DNA of 64,000 nt, taken from Spirochaetia bacterium. GTDB lineage: Bacteria > Spirochaetota > Spirochaetia > Treponematales > Treponemataceae. Each line of letters begins with the position of its first letter. The stretch's first letter is position 1. Made by a program: the position numbers and the translations under genes. The stretch spans positions 85,475 to 149,474 of the forward strand of contig CAAGGF010000064.1 in the NCBI GenBank assembly GCA_900769325.1. The letters run 5' to 3'. Below are positions 18,940 through 27,569 of the stretch, piece after piece. The notes beneath the pieces were generated by a model, which was not told the DNA's origin, made no database searches, and was given only the letters and a program-made list of their open reading frames with translations.

Positions 18940-20253
18940 TTATTCCATTTTGCTGAAGAAAATTACAAGCGGACTTGTTGAACGGCTTATTACCATATTA
19001 TTGCTGATTGTTGCCCTTGTTGCATCTTCAAGCCTGAGCCCGTGTTCTTCGATTTTATACAAGAAATTTACTTCAGAAGTCATTCCGTCAAAAGTAAATG
19101 TCAAAACTCCGTCAAATGCAGAAGAAAGCTGCTTACTGATAAAGTATTTTGTTTCTACAGTTCCAGAATTTCGGGCATTTTTTGAAATAAGAGATTGATT
19201 TACAAGAAGTTTTGTATTCGTCCAGCGGAATGAATGATTTTCAAAAAGGGAAAGCGTTCCGTAACTTGAACTTTTAAAGCCCGGTCCGAAATTAAAAATC
19301 TCAAGGAATTCAGTCTCACGGCGGTTCTTTTCGTTTTCGATAATTGAATATAAATCTTCTGCGATTGGAACAAGGTTAAAATCTTCAGGTTTTCCGTCTG
19401 CACCGGTATAACGAACGACGATGAACGACCTGTTTTTAACTGTAATTTTTACAGGAATCTGAAGAAGGCTGATTGAACCGTCTTTATTTTTTTCTGCACC
19501 CGCATAATCCCAAAGATTATAAATTTCAGGCATTGCAAAATAAATTTTCTGATTTTCAGCGTCAAAAGTAAAATAATATTCAGGATTTAATTTTTCGATG
19601 TTGATTCTGCCGGCTTTCAACATTCCTTTGTAAGAATCCGGATACCATTTTTGCTGAAGAAGTGCTTCGAATTCTTCGTTTCGGGTATTTTCTTCTTCAA
19701 GAACATTTTCGATAATCGGGTTTCCTTCCTGGTCGATTTTAAACTGGCGAAGATTATACGAAAAACACCAGCCTTGAGTTCCGTCTTTTGTCAACACACG
19801 AAGCCAGTCGCCTTCCAAAGCCTTTTTCCCCGACATCGGAGCCTGTCCTTTGCCTTTAAAAAGAATTTTTACGATTTCGTCCTGGCGCAATCTGTAAACC
19901 TGTTTTGAAGTATTGACAGGTTCTGCCCGCATTGGAAGACCATCCAGCGCAACCGTTGCAAAAGTATGATTGTAATCTGCGTATTTTTGAAAAGTTTTTT
20001 CTGCCTTTCGTTTTGACTCTGGAGAAGTTAAAGACCAGAGCGGAACTTCGGTTTTTCCATTTTCTGTTCCGATTACATAAACCTGTGAAATATTCGATTT
20101 TATATAAACCGGAACGATTTCGCCGTCTAAAATTCCGTTTTCCGGGAAATTCCATAAAACAACGCTGTAACCGACAATTCCGCCCGAACAGGAGATAAAC
20201 AAATTTATAATCAAAAACAAAACTGAAAAAATGCAAAACCTATTTTTATTCAT
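18940..20253 (-). CDS. Lipoprotein with SH3-like domain, function unknown
   Basis: The protein has 437 residues. I chose the ATG at 20253: it gives a signal peptide with the lipobox LFISC, and the longer frame would overlap the upstream coiled-coil gene. No clear ribosome site precedes it. Residues about 110-195 (LPMRAEPVNTSKQVYRLRQDEIVKIL...WLRVLTKDGTQGWCFSYNLRQF) match a bacterial SH3 domain with its final GWC/GWV strand. The remainder is beta-rich and ends in RSTSPLVIFFSKME. It sits between the giant coiled-coil gene and the ABC-F gene with a spacing of three bases to the latter. A cell-wall or envelope-facing role is inferred from lipidation and SH3. Confidence 0.72.
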   Translation of the reverse strand: MNKNRFCIFSVLFLIINLFISCSGGIVGYSVVLWNFPENGILDGEIVPVYIKSNISQVYVIGTENGKTEVPLWSLTSPESKRKAEKTFQKYADYNHTFATVALDGLPMRAEPVNTSKQVYRLRQDEIVKILFKGKGQAPMSGKKALEGDWLRVLTKDGTQGWCFSYNLRQFKIDQEGNPIIENVLEEENTRNEEFEALLQQKWYPDSYKGMLKAGRINIEKLNPEYYFTFDAENQKIYFAMPEIYNLWDYAGAEKNKDGSISLLQIPVKITVKNRSFIVVRYTGADGKPEDFNLVPIAEDLYSIIENEKNRRETEFLEIFNFGPGFKSSSYGTLSLFENHSFRWTNTKLLVNQSLISKNARNSGTVETKYFISKQLSSAFDGVLTFTFDGMTSEVNFLYKIEEHGLRLEDATRATISNNMVISRSTSPLVIFFSKME

Positions 20254-20314
20254 AGGTTTAATTTTATCAGATATTTTCACTTTAGAAAACCACCAGAAAC
20301 AACGAACAATTCTT

Positions 20315-23300
20315 TTAGATTTCCATATCGAGAATAAGTTCAACTTCTGCAGGAGAAAGATGCATTCGGTCTGCAATTTCGTCGATTGACCAGCCCTGAA
20401 TCTTTAACGCTTTTACAGATTCTTTTGCCTGCGGCGTGATATGAGAATTTCCTGCAGGCGGCATTTTCTTTATTTCCTCGCTTGTAATCAACTGAAGGCT
20501 CTTGAATTTGTCGTCAATCGATTTTGAAAGAGACTGAAGCCGCTCTTCTGTTCTGGCAATTCCCTGTCGTGCAGAATTAATCTGTTCCATTCTGGAGTCT
20601 GCATCTTTTAAAAGCGAATCGAGTTCTGAAAGCCGAGACATTGCTTCTGTTAATTTCGGACCGTTTTTCATAATTTCGTCTACGCGGTTCTGAACAAGAT
20701 TTATGTTTTCAGGTAAAGATGAAGACTGACTGTCGCACTGACGGATACGCTTTTCGATTTCCGTAAGTTTTGTGAAAGCGTTGTCGATATCTTTTGTAAC
20801 CCTGTCAACAACAACCTGCTTCTGGTCAAGTCTGTCGATTTTTCCTGTAATGCTGTCAACGATGTCTTTGTAATTTCTTACATTCACTTCAAGTTCCTGA
20901 AGTTTACTTGATGTCGTTTCAAGTTCTCCAGTCTTAGTCTTGATTTCGTTTGAAAGGTCGATGAGTCTCTGATATTTTGCACCAATCTGGTCGATTCTCT
21001 GCCCTTCTTTCTCAAGGTCTGAAATTCTGTGTTCAACGCCTTCTTTTAATTTTAAGACATTATTGTACTGCGTTTTAAGTTCATCTGCGACAAGACGGTA
21101 AGATTCGATTCTTCCAAAATCTTTTTCAAGCCCTGAAATTTTATTGTCGAGTTCTTTTTTCATCTCATCGGCTTTTTCATATTCTGAAACCTGTGCCCTT
21201 ACAGACTGAATTTCGGAAGAAAGATCGTTCACAAGATTCTGCATTTTATTCACATCACCCTGCATTTTCATTACAAACGCTGCCTGGTCGGCGTGAGTTT
21301 TTTCTGCAGTCGCCTGAACCTGTGCGTTCATTTCTGCGATTTTTCGTGAAGCCTCGTCGCTCTGTTTTTTAATCTGAGATTCAGAAGTTGAAATCATCGT
21401 ATCGCACATAGAATTAAGCGTTTTTAAAATTTCCTGAGAACGGCTGTCAAAATCGGCGAGTGATTTTTTAGTTTCATCGTCGAGCCCTGAAATCGATTCC
21501 TGAATGAGATTTTCCCTTTCCGTCATTTTCTGCTCAAATTCTTTAACCTGAGAAACGATATCCTTTGAAACTTCCATAACTTTTCTCTCTGAATTTTCCC
21601 GGAAATTTGAAAGTTCGCTTTCGAAAATCTTTTTTGAATCATCCAATTGCGAAGAAATCTGATTTTTCCAGCTGTCAAATTCTTTCAACGCAGAATTTAT
21701 AGAAGTTTTTCCAGCTTCCGTGCTTGAAGAAACAGAATTTTCAAACGATGCAAGATTCTTTAAAAGTTCGTCCTTTAATCTCTGAAGCTGTTCGTCGATG
21801 TTCTTCTGCGATTTACTTGCGTTTTCTTTTAAATATTTTTCTGCTTCCTGATTTGTAATGTTGATTTTATCCTGAATTTCAAGCGAAAATTCCGAAACCT
21901 GTTTTTTTACTTGTGCAATCTGAGAATTGATGTCGTTTTCAGTTTTTGCCATTAACGAATCAGCTAGCTGAGACTGCTCTTCAGCCTTCTTTAAAAGAGT
22001 GCTATATTTTTCGCGCAGATTTTCCGTGTAAGAAGATTCGATTGTTTTTCGCTCGTTTTCATAATCGGTTTTAATGTCTTCAACTTTTGAATCAAATTCT
22101 TTCTTCCAGATATCAAGCTGTTCTTCGATTGAATCTGAGCGTTTTTTCAAATCCGAAGCAAAATCTTCTTCAAAATCCTTTAATTTTTCACTCACGCTGC
22201 CGATTGCCGATTTTTTAAGCTGATCGATTTTGCTTTCAAGGGAAGAAAGTTCGCTTTCAAGCATTTTTGAATTGCTTTCGATTGATTCAGTAAATTTTTC
22301 AGAGCGGCTGTTCGTTTCTTTTGTAAAATCATCAAAATCTTTTAAAACCCGCTTTTGAATTTCTTCCATTGCAGCCCTGATATTTTTTTCAAGATAATCG
22401 ATATCCGCACCGGATGATTCTATTTTTGAAAGCCTGTATTCAAGGTCTTTTTTGTATCCTTCAAGCTGACCGTCGATTGCATTCAAAGCCTGAATCTTGC
22501 GACCTTCGCTCTTTGAATTTATTTCCGAGAGTTCATTTTCAATCTGACTGTTCATTGAATTAATTTTTTCATCGGAATTCTTTTTGAATTCGTCAAGCGA
22601 TTTTGAAATTTTTTGAATTTTTTCTTCTACAAACGGCTGGAAATCGTCTGCCTTTTTATTTGCCTTTTCTGTCTGGTCATTTACATTCTCAACAGCCGCT
22701 TCTGCTTTTTGAACTGCCGTCTGAACTTCCGTTTCAAAAGCGGAAAGCATATCATTTACAGACTGTTTCATAGAAGAAATTTTCTGGTTCATTTCAGAAT
22801 TGTAGCCGTCGATTTCCGTTTTTAAAGATTCGATTTTTTCTGCAATTTCTGAATTCAAGCCGCCTTCTTCTTTTCCGTAAAGTTCCTTGATTTTTGCAAT
22901 TTCACTTGAAATGTTTTCTGTTGCTTCACTGTATTTATTTTTTAAATTTTCAATTCCTGAAGAAGTTTCACTATCAATAGAAGAAAGTCGTTCCGTGTAA
23001 TCTTCTTTTAATTCTTCAAAACGCTTGTCATACGCATCCTGAAGCGAAGTGAGTTTTGCATCGTAAGAGGCTTTGTAACGGTCGATTTCTGCAAGATAAG
23101 AAGAATCAAACTGCTCCTTGGAATCGCGAACTTTTTGTGCAAGATTTTCGTACATTGAATCTGAAGATTCCTGAAGTTCCAAAATACGCTTTTCAATCAA
23201 TGCAGAAAAATCTGAAAAACGATTTTCGTAATTAGAATTAGCCGAATTTAATTTTTCGATGTAATTTTTACCTAAATTTTCTATGTGGTCTTTGATTTTT

Positions 23301-24718
23301 ATTTCAGCATCATCGATTTTCTTCTGAACTTCCTGAAGACGCGCGTCATTTTTACCGTCGAGAAGGCTTACCTGAGAATTATATTTTTCTTTAAACTGAA
23401 GAGTTTTTTCATCGTACTTTTTAGAAAAATCATCGAATCCCAAATCAAATTCTTTCTTTAACGCTTCTGTTTTTTCTTTGTACTGACTAGAAAGTTCCTT
23501 CACTTTTGCTTTTATGTCTTCGCTCATCTTGTGCATGTTAGAATTGAAAATGTCGGAAACTTCTTTTGTTTTAGAGAGAACATTTGAATCGACTTCTGCT
23601 GCCTTTTGGGCAAAACCTTCTGAAAGGGCATTGATTTTTTCGGAATACGATTTTTCAAATTCCTTAAACTGTGCCTCGGTATTTTCTGTAATTTGCTTAA
23701 TCTGATTTTCCGAAGAATTCTTGAAATCTGAAATCGTTTTCTGAATGGAATTTTCGTTTTCAGAAAAAATTTGTTCTGCATTTTTATGATTTTCAGCAAT
23801 TTTTGATTCAATGCTTTCTTTATTCTGATTTATTATGTCATTTAAATTTTTACTTACATCTGAAATTTTCTGATTTAAGTTTTTTTCATTTGCAGAAAGT
23901 GTATTTTCAAGATTTTTTTTGCTTTCAAGAATCGAATCATCGATGTCTTTTGTAAATTTATCCGCCCGTTTCTGAGCCTGTTCACTCAAATGTTTAAACG
24001 CTTCGTCCTCAAGTGCCTTCGCTTTTTCTGCCGCAGAAGAAGAAACTGAATTGATTTGTGCCTTGAAAGAATTAAAAGTTTCCTGTGCGTCGTTTTTAAT
24101 TTCTTCAAGAGTTTCCCTTAATGCTCTGTTTTTTTCATCATTTTCAGAAATAAAATCGTCATTTTGCTTTTTGTATTCTTTTAAAAGAGATGCACCCAAG
24201 ATTTTTAATTTTGATTCGTTTGTTTCATCAAATTTTTCTGCAATCTTTGGAATTCGGTTTTCGATTGCATCAAGCCTCTGAGTCTGTTCCTGAATTTTTT
24301 TGAAAAAACTGTCGATTAAAGCGGATTCCTTTCTTACCTGTTCAAGATTTTCTTCAACGCCGGCAGTCATATTCACAAGTTCTTCGAGGGCATTGTCATA
24401 ACTTTTAATTTTTGCTTCGATATTTTGAACCGCTTTTGAATCTTTTTCTACATTACCAGTCAATTCTTTAAACTGTGCAAACTGTGCTTCAAACCGTTTT
24501 ACAGCCGCTTCTGCCTGCATATTGCCAGTTGAAAGGTCAGCTTTCATTTCCGTGATTTTTTTAATCTGCTCTTTGAAAAAGTCTTCAAATTCTTTCTGCC
24601 TTCTGTCTGCGTAACGGCGGACTTTTTCAAGTTTATCTTCTTTTTTACCAGCAATATAAAAGCCGTAAGAAATTCCGATTGAAATTACAGCGGCGATAAT
24701 TATTGTAATAACTCCCAT
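20315..24718 (-). CDS. Giant membrane-anchored coiled-coil protein, SpiroCoCo type
   Basis: The protein has 1467 residues. Residues 1-20 form one membrane helix (GVITIIIAAVISIGISYGFYIAG) followed by basic residues, so the body lies in the cytoplasm. About 1350 residues are continuous heptad-type coiled coil rich in Glu, Lys, Ser and Gln, with few prolines. The last 45 residues (SVKALKIQGWSIDEIADRMHLSPAEVELIL) look like a helix-turn-helix, resembling the small C-terminal domain found in some Firmicutes membrane proteins. Very long coiled-coil proteins of this type are known in spirochaetes under the family name SpiroCoCo; I assign that by architecture, not by a search. A structural link between inner membrane and cytoskeleton or DNA is my inference. 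It lies two bases after the HAD gene. Confidence 0.85.
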   Translation of the reverse strand: MGVITIIIAAVISIGISYGFYIAGKKEDKLEKVRRYADRRQKEFEDFFKEQIKKITEMKADLSTGNMQAEAAVKRFEAQFAQFKELTGNVEKDSKAVQNIEAKIKSYDNALEELVNMTAGVEENLEQVRKESALIDSFFKKIQEQTQRLDAIENRIPKIAEKFDETNESKLKILGASLLKEYKKQNDDFISENDEKNRALRETLEEIKNDAQETFNSFKAQINSVSSSAAEKAKALEDEAFKHLSEQAQKRADKFTKDIDDSILESKKNLENTLSANEKNLNQKISDVSKNLNDIINQNKESIESKIAENHKNAEQIFSENENSIQKTISDFKNSSENQIKQITENTEAQFKEFEKSYSEKINALSEGFAQKAAEVDSNVLSKTKEVSDIFNSNMHKMSEDIKAKVKELSSQYKEKTEALKKEFDLGFDDFSKKYDEKTLQFKEKYNSQVSLLDGKNDARLQEVQKKIDDAEIKIKDHIENLGKNYIEKLNSANSNYENRFSDFSALIEKRILELQESSDSMYENLAQKVRDSKEQFDSSYLAEIDRYKASYDAKLTSLQDAYDKRFEELKEDYTERLSSIDSETSSGIENLKNKYSEATENISSEIAKIKELYGKEEGGLNSEIAEKIESLKTEIDGYNSEMNQKISSMKQSVNDMLSAFETEVQTAVQKAEAAVENVNDQTEKANKKADDFQPFVEEKIQKISKSLDEFKKNSDEKINSMNSQIENELSEINSKSEGRKIQALNAIDGQLEGYKKDLEYRLSKIESSGADIDYLEKNIRAAMEEIQKRVLKDFDDFTKETNSRSEKFTESIESNSKMLESELSSLESKIDQLKKSAIGSVSEKLKDFEEDFASDLKKRSDSIEEQLDIWKKEFDSKVEDIKTDYENERKTIESSYTENLREKYSTLLKKAEEQSQLADSLMAKTENDINSQIAQVKKQVSEFSLEIQDKINITNQEAEKYLKENASKSQKNIDEQLQRLKDELLKNLASFENSVSSSTEAGKTSINSALKEFDSWKNQISSQLDDSKKIFESELSNFRENSERKVMEVSKDIVSQVKEFEQKMTERENLIQESISGLDDETKKSLADFDSRSQEILKTLNSMCDTMISTSESQIKKQSDEASRKIAEMNAQVQATAEKTHADQAAFVMKMQGDVNKMQNLVNDLSSEIQSVRAQVSEYEKADEMKKELDNKISGLEKDFGRIESYRLVADELKTQYNNVLKLKEGVEHRISDLEKEGQRIDQIGAKYQRLIDLSNEIKTKTGELETTSSKLQELEVNVRNYKDIVDSITGKIDRLDQKQVVVDRVTKDIDNAFTKLTEIEKRIRQCDSQSSSLPENINLVQNRVDEIMKNGPKLTEAMSRLSELDSLLKDADSRMEQINSARQGIARTEERLQSLSKSIDDKFKSLQLITSEEIKKMPPAGNSHITPQAKESVKALKIQGWSIDEIADRMHLSPAEVELILDMEI

Positions 24719-24720
24719 TT

Positions 24721-25404
24721 TTATTTACCTCGTTTTAATACAAAATCCTGCAATTGACGATACTTTGAAAAACAAAAATCCGCTCCTTTTACTTTCCTGA
24801 CAAATTTATTCGGTGTAAAAAAAGCACATTTCATTCCGGCGTTTTTTGAACCAGCTAAATCGTATTTTTTGCTGTTTCCTACAAAAAGAATTTTTTCAGG
24901 CGGAACATCAAGCACTTCAGCCATTTTCAAAAACGAATACGGATCAGGTTTTAGGGCACCAAGCGATTCTGTTCCAAGAATTACATCGCAATATTTTTTG
25001 ATTCCCCAAATTTCACCTTTTTGTTCAGGCGGAAAATCAGACAAAAGTGCAATTTTCAAACCGGCTTCCTTGAATTTTTGAAAAGTTTCAGGAACATCGG
25101 GAAGGCACGGAATTTTTGTAAAATATTTTGCAAGTCCTGAATAAACATTTTTATCAAGAAGCGAAAAAGATTCTTCTATCGAACAATGAAGTTTTTTTGC
25201 CATTTTTTCAGCCTGAACTTCGACAAAATTATCAAGCGGCTTAAGTCCGTGCATTTCATTTCTCACAAGTCCGTATTTTAAAAAGAAAAACGGTCGCGTA
25301 ATATAGTGAAAAACAGCCCGAAAATGAATCTGCCACTGAGCATACAAAGTTCCGTCAATATCAAAAGCAACTGCTTCGATTTCTCCAAGATTTTCTACTT
25401 TCAC
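24721..25404 (-). CDS. HAD-superfamily hydrolase
   Basis: This 227-residue cytoplasmic protein is a haloacid-dehalogenase phosphatase. Motif I is FDIDGTLYA with the nucleophile Asp and acid Asp; motif II Ser is in ALLSDFPP; the Lys is in LGALKPDPYSF; motif III is ILFVGNSKKYDLAGSKNAG. The cap is helical and lies between motif I and II, so it is subclass I, like phosphoglycolate phosphatase or YjjG. The start codon is GTG, overlapping the upstream region AAGGAAATAATGTG, one base after the tonB stop. Substrate cannot be predicted. Confidence 0.88.
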   Translation of the reverse strand: MKVENLGEIEAVAFDIDGTLYAQWQIHFRAVFHYITRPFFFLKYGLVRNEMHGLKPLDNFVEVQAEKMAKKLHCSIEESFSLLDKNVYSGLAKYFTKIPCLPDVPETFQKFKEAGLKIALLSDFPPEQKGEIWGIKKYCDVILGTESLGALKPDPYSFLKMAEVLDVPPEKILFVGNSKKYDLAGSKNAGMKCAFFTPNKFVRKVKGADFCFSKYRQLQDFVLKRGK

Positions 25405-25405
25405 A

Positions 25406-26467
25406 TTATTTCCTTATGATGTTATATTCAAATTTTGCAAAACCCTCAGAAGACGCTTTCGCAAAAATCCATTTTGAAACCTGATTTTCAACTTCACGCT
25501 TTACAGCATCCGTCAAAGCCGAACCGGGAATAAACGAAATTCCGTTTCGAGGAACAGAACCGTCCGGAAGAATTTTAAACTGAATCACGACATTTCTTGA
25601 ACTGTCAATCGTTTGAGATGCTTCCTGTGAAATTTTTATAGAAGGCTCTTTAGGGTCAAGAAGGACGCGCACCGAACCGTCGTTTAATTTTAAAGTAACC
25701 GCACCGCTTGAAGATTTTTCAGCAAAAATGCTCTGGCTCGTTTTTATCGATGAAGAAATATCAGAAGAATAAGTTGCCTTGCTGATTTGACTGAGCATTG
25801 CACCCGTACTTTCTGAAACTGATTGCGAAGAAACGCTTGCAGTTTCTGAAACGGATTTTACAGATGAAGAAGTATCTAAAGTTCCGGCAGTTCCCTGAAG
25901 AAAAGATTCAGAAGAAAAATTTTGCTGAAAATCGTCAAAATCATCTTCTGTAAAATCGTCCGTCCACTGTGAATCGTTTGAAACAGAAGATGCAAACTGT
26001 TCTTCCATTAATTCTTCAAGCGATTTTTTGTAAGTATAGGTTTTTGAAGAAGGCTCTGCTTTTTTTGCTGCCGAAGAAGGTTTTGAAGTATTTTTTTGAG
26101 GAGTCAAAGCCGGTTTTTGCTCTTGAGGCTTTACTTCTTTTTTTGGAGCCTGCTTTTGTTCAGTTTTTTTTGGAGGAGTTTTTTGTATATTTTCTTCCTG
26201 AATTTTTTGTGCTTCTTTTTTTTGAGGAATTTTTTCTTCTGTTTTTTGAGATTTTTCAGGCTTAACTTGCTTCATTTGAGAAAGATTTATCTTTACAGTT
26301 TTATACATTGGCTTTAATTCCGGTTTATAAAATGCAAAAAACACAAGGCATAAAAGTGCAAAAATAAATGTTATAAAAACCGAGAAAAAATTCGATTTTT
26401 CGTTTGGAGAACCTGTATTTAAATTAAACCCGTCTTTCAGTTTCTGTTTGATTTCTTCTTTTTTCAT
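25406..26467 (-). CDS. tonB: TonB-like energy transducer
   Basis: The protein has 353 residues. It has a short cytoplasmic N-terminus, one membrane helix at about 27-47 (VFITFIFALLCLVFFAFY) and a long Pro/Lys/Gln/Glu-rich periplasmic spacer up to about residue 145. A Ser-rich stretch follows. The final 90 residues (VVIQFKILPDGSV...REVENQVSKWIFAK) have the TonB C-terminal fold pattern, which binds the TonB box of outer-membrane receptors. It follows exbB and exbD in the same operon, seven bases behind exbD, which fixes the assignment. It probably passes proton-motive energy to an outer-membrane transporter, the nearest candidate being the barrel encoded upstream. Confidence 0.88.
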   Translation of the reverse strand: MKKEEIKQKLKDGFNLNTGSPNEKSNFFSVFITFIFALLCLVFFAFYKPELKPMYKTVKINLSQMKQVKPEKSQKTEEKIPQKKEAQKIQEENIQKTPPKKTEQKQAPKKEVKPQEQKPALTPQKNTSKPSSAAKKAEPSSKTYTYKKSLEELMEEQFASSVSNDSQWTDDFTEDDFDDFQQNFSSESFLQGTAGTLDTSSSVKSVSETASVSSQSVSESTGAMLSQISKATYSSDISSSIKTSQSIFAEKSSSGAVTLKLNDGSVRVLLDPKEPSIKISQEASQTIDSSRNVVIQFKILPDGSVPRNGISFIPGSALTDAVKREVENQVSKWIFAKASSEGFAKFEYNIIRK

Positions 26468-26474
26468 TAACTTT

Positions 26475-26891
26475 TTAACGCTTTTTTTCTGCTGTCCTTA
26501 AATTTACAGAAGCATAACCGTTTTTTCTTATTATATCAAAAATCTGAACGATTGTACCGTTTTTTACATCTGAATCCGCTTCCAAAGTAACCGGAAATTC
26601 TTCTTTTTTTATAGATTTTACATCGTAATTGCTTAATTCCAAAGAAAGAGTTTCAAAATTTACTTTTTTATCGTTAAAATAAATATTTCCGTTTTTTTCA
26701 GCCGTTATCGTGATTCCAAGATTTGATGTATTTTCTGAAGTCGTGCTTTCAGGAAGTTTTACAGAAATTCCCGGAAGAATTGCAAAAGTAGTAGAAACGA
26801 GGAAAAAAATTATCAACTGAAAAACGACATCGAGCATCGGCGTCATGTCAATGCTTGCCTTCGTTTTTAATTTTCTCTGTTTAAATTTCAT
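26475..26891 (-). CDS. exbD: ExbD/TolR family proton-channel subunit
   Basis: The protein has 138 residues, typical for ExbD. A basic N-terminus (KFKQRKLKTKASIDMTPMLD) leads into one membrane helix (VVFQLIIFFLVSTTFAI). Asp21, in the conserved MTPMLDVVFQL motif, corresponds to the proton-carrying Asp of the family. The rest is a small periplasmic domain ending at ...NGYASVNLRTAEKKR. The start overlaps the end of exbB by 11 bases. ExbD with ExbB couples the proton gradient to TonB. Confidence 0.93.
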   Translation of the reverse strand: MKFKQRKLKTKASIDMTPMLDVVFQLIIFFLVSTTFAILPGISVKLPESTTSENTSNLGITITAEKNGNIYFNDKKVNFETLSLELSNYDVKSIKKEEFPVTLEADSDVKNGTIVQIFDIIRKNGYASVNLRTAEKKR

Positions 26892-27504
26892 ATTTGTCTT
26901 CCCGTCCAGAAAGTTTTATCAATACCGAAGTTACGTTTTTTTCCATCTGGGAAAGCCTGCGAGTTACCCTTGAATTAAAATAATTGTAGAAAATAACAGC
27001 CGGAATTGAAACGATTAATCCTGCGACAGTCGTAATAAGAGCTTCACCGATTGCAGCAGCAAGAGCCTGCGGGTCACCCATTGAACCTGCACTTCCTAAA
27101 ACATTGAATGCCTTTATGTTTCCAGTTACAGTTCCTAGAAGACCTAAAAGCGTTGAAATATTTGAAATTGTTCCAAGCGGAGTTAAAAGGTGTTCGTATT
27201 CCGGTACGGCGTTGTCCATCTCTGTTTCAATAATATCTTTCAAATCGTTTTCATTCCATTTTCTACATTCGATTGCTTTCTGAATGACTTTTGCACACGG
27301 AGTATCCGCTTCTTTTGTTGCCGAAAGTGCTCCTTCAAAATCGTTTTTAAAAAGCGAATTTTTTAAATCGAACATAAGTTTTGCATCCCGTTTTTTTGTT
27401 ACATAAAAATAAAGAAGCCTTTCTGCAATGATAAAAACTGCTAAAAGTCCGCACAAGATAATGGGAATCATTAAAATTCCGCCTTTTACGATATAACCGA
27501 ACAT
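26881..27504 (-). CDS. exbB: ExbB/TolQ/MotA family proton-channel subunit
   Basis: The protein has 207 residues from the ATG at 27504, chosen over a GTG one codon upstream because GGAGG then lies five bases before. It has three membrane helices: about residues 10-31 (MIPIILCGLLAVFIIAERLLYF), about 105-130 (LGTISNISTLLGLLGTVTGNI) and about 150-175 (EALITTVAGLIVSIPAVIFY). The long cytoplasmic loop between the first two helices and the Thr and Gly residues of the channel are as in ExbB. It heads the exbB-exbD-tonB trio. MotA is excluded by size and by the presence of exbD next to it. Confidence 0.93.
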   Translation of the reverse strand: MFGYIVKGGILMIPIILCGLLAVFIIAERLLYFYVTKKRDAKLMFDLKNSLFKNDFEGALSATKEADTPCAKVIQKAIECRKWNENDLKDIIETEMDNAVPEYEHLLTPLGTISNISTLLGLLGTVTGNIKAFNVLGSAGSMGDPQALAAAIGEALITTVAGLIVSIPAVIFYNYFNSRVTRRLSQMEKNVTSVLIKLSGREDKYEI

Positions 27505-27569
27505 CACATCCTCCGTAATTAGAAAAAAATTGCTTTAAAAATTTAAAACCGATTTTTAAAACCAGGCAT

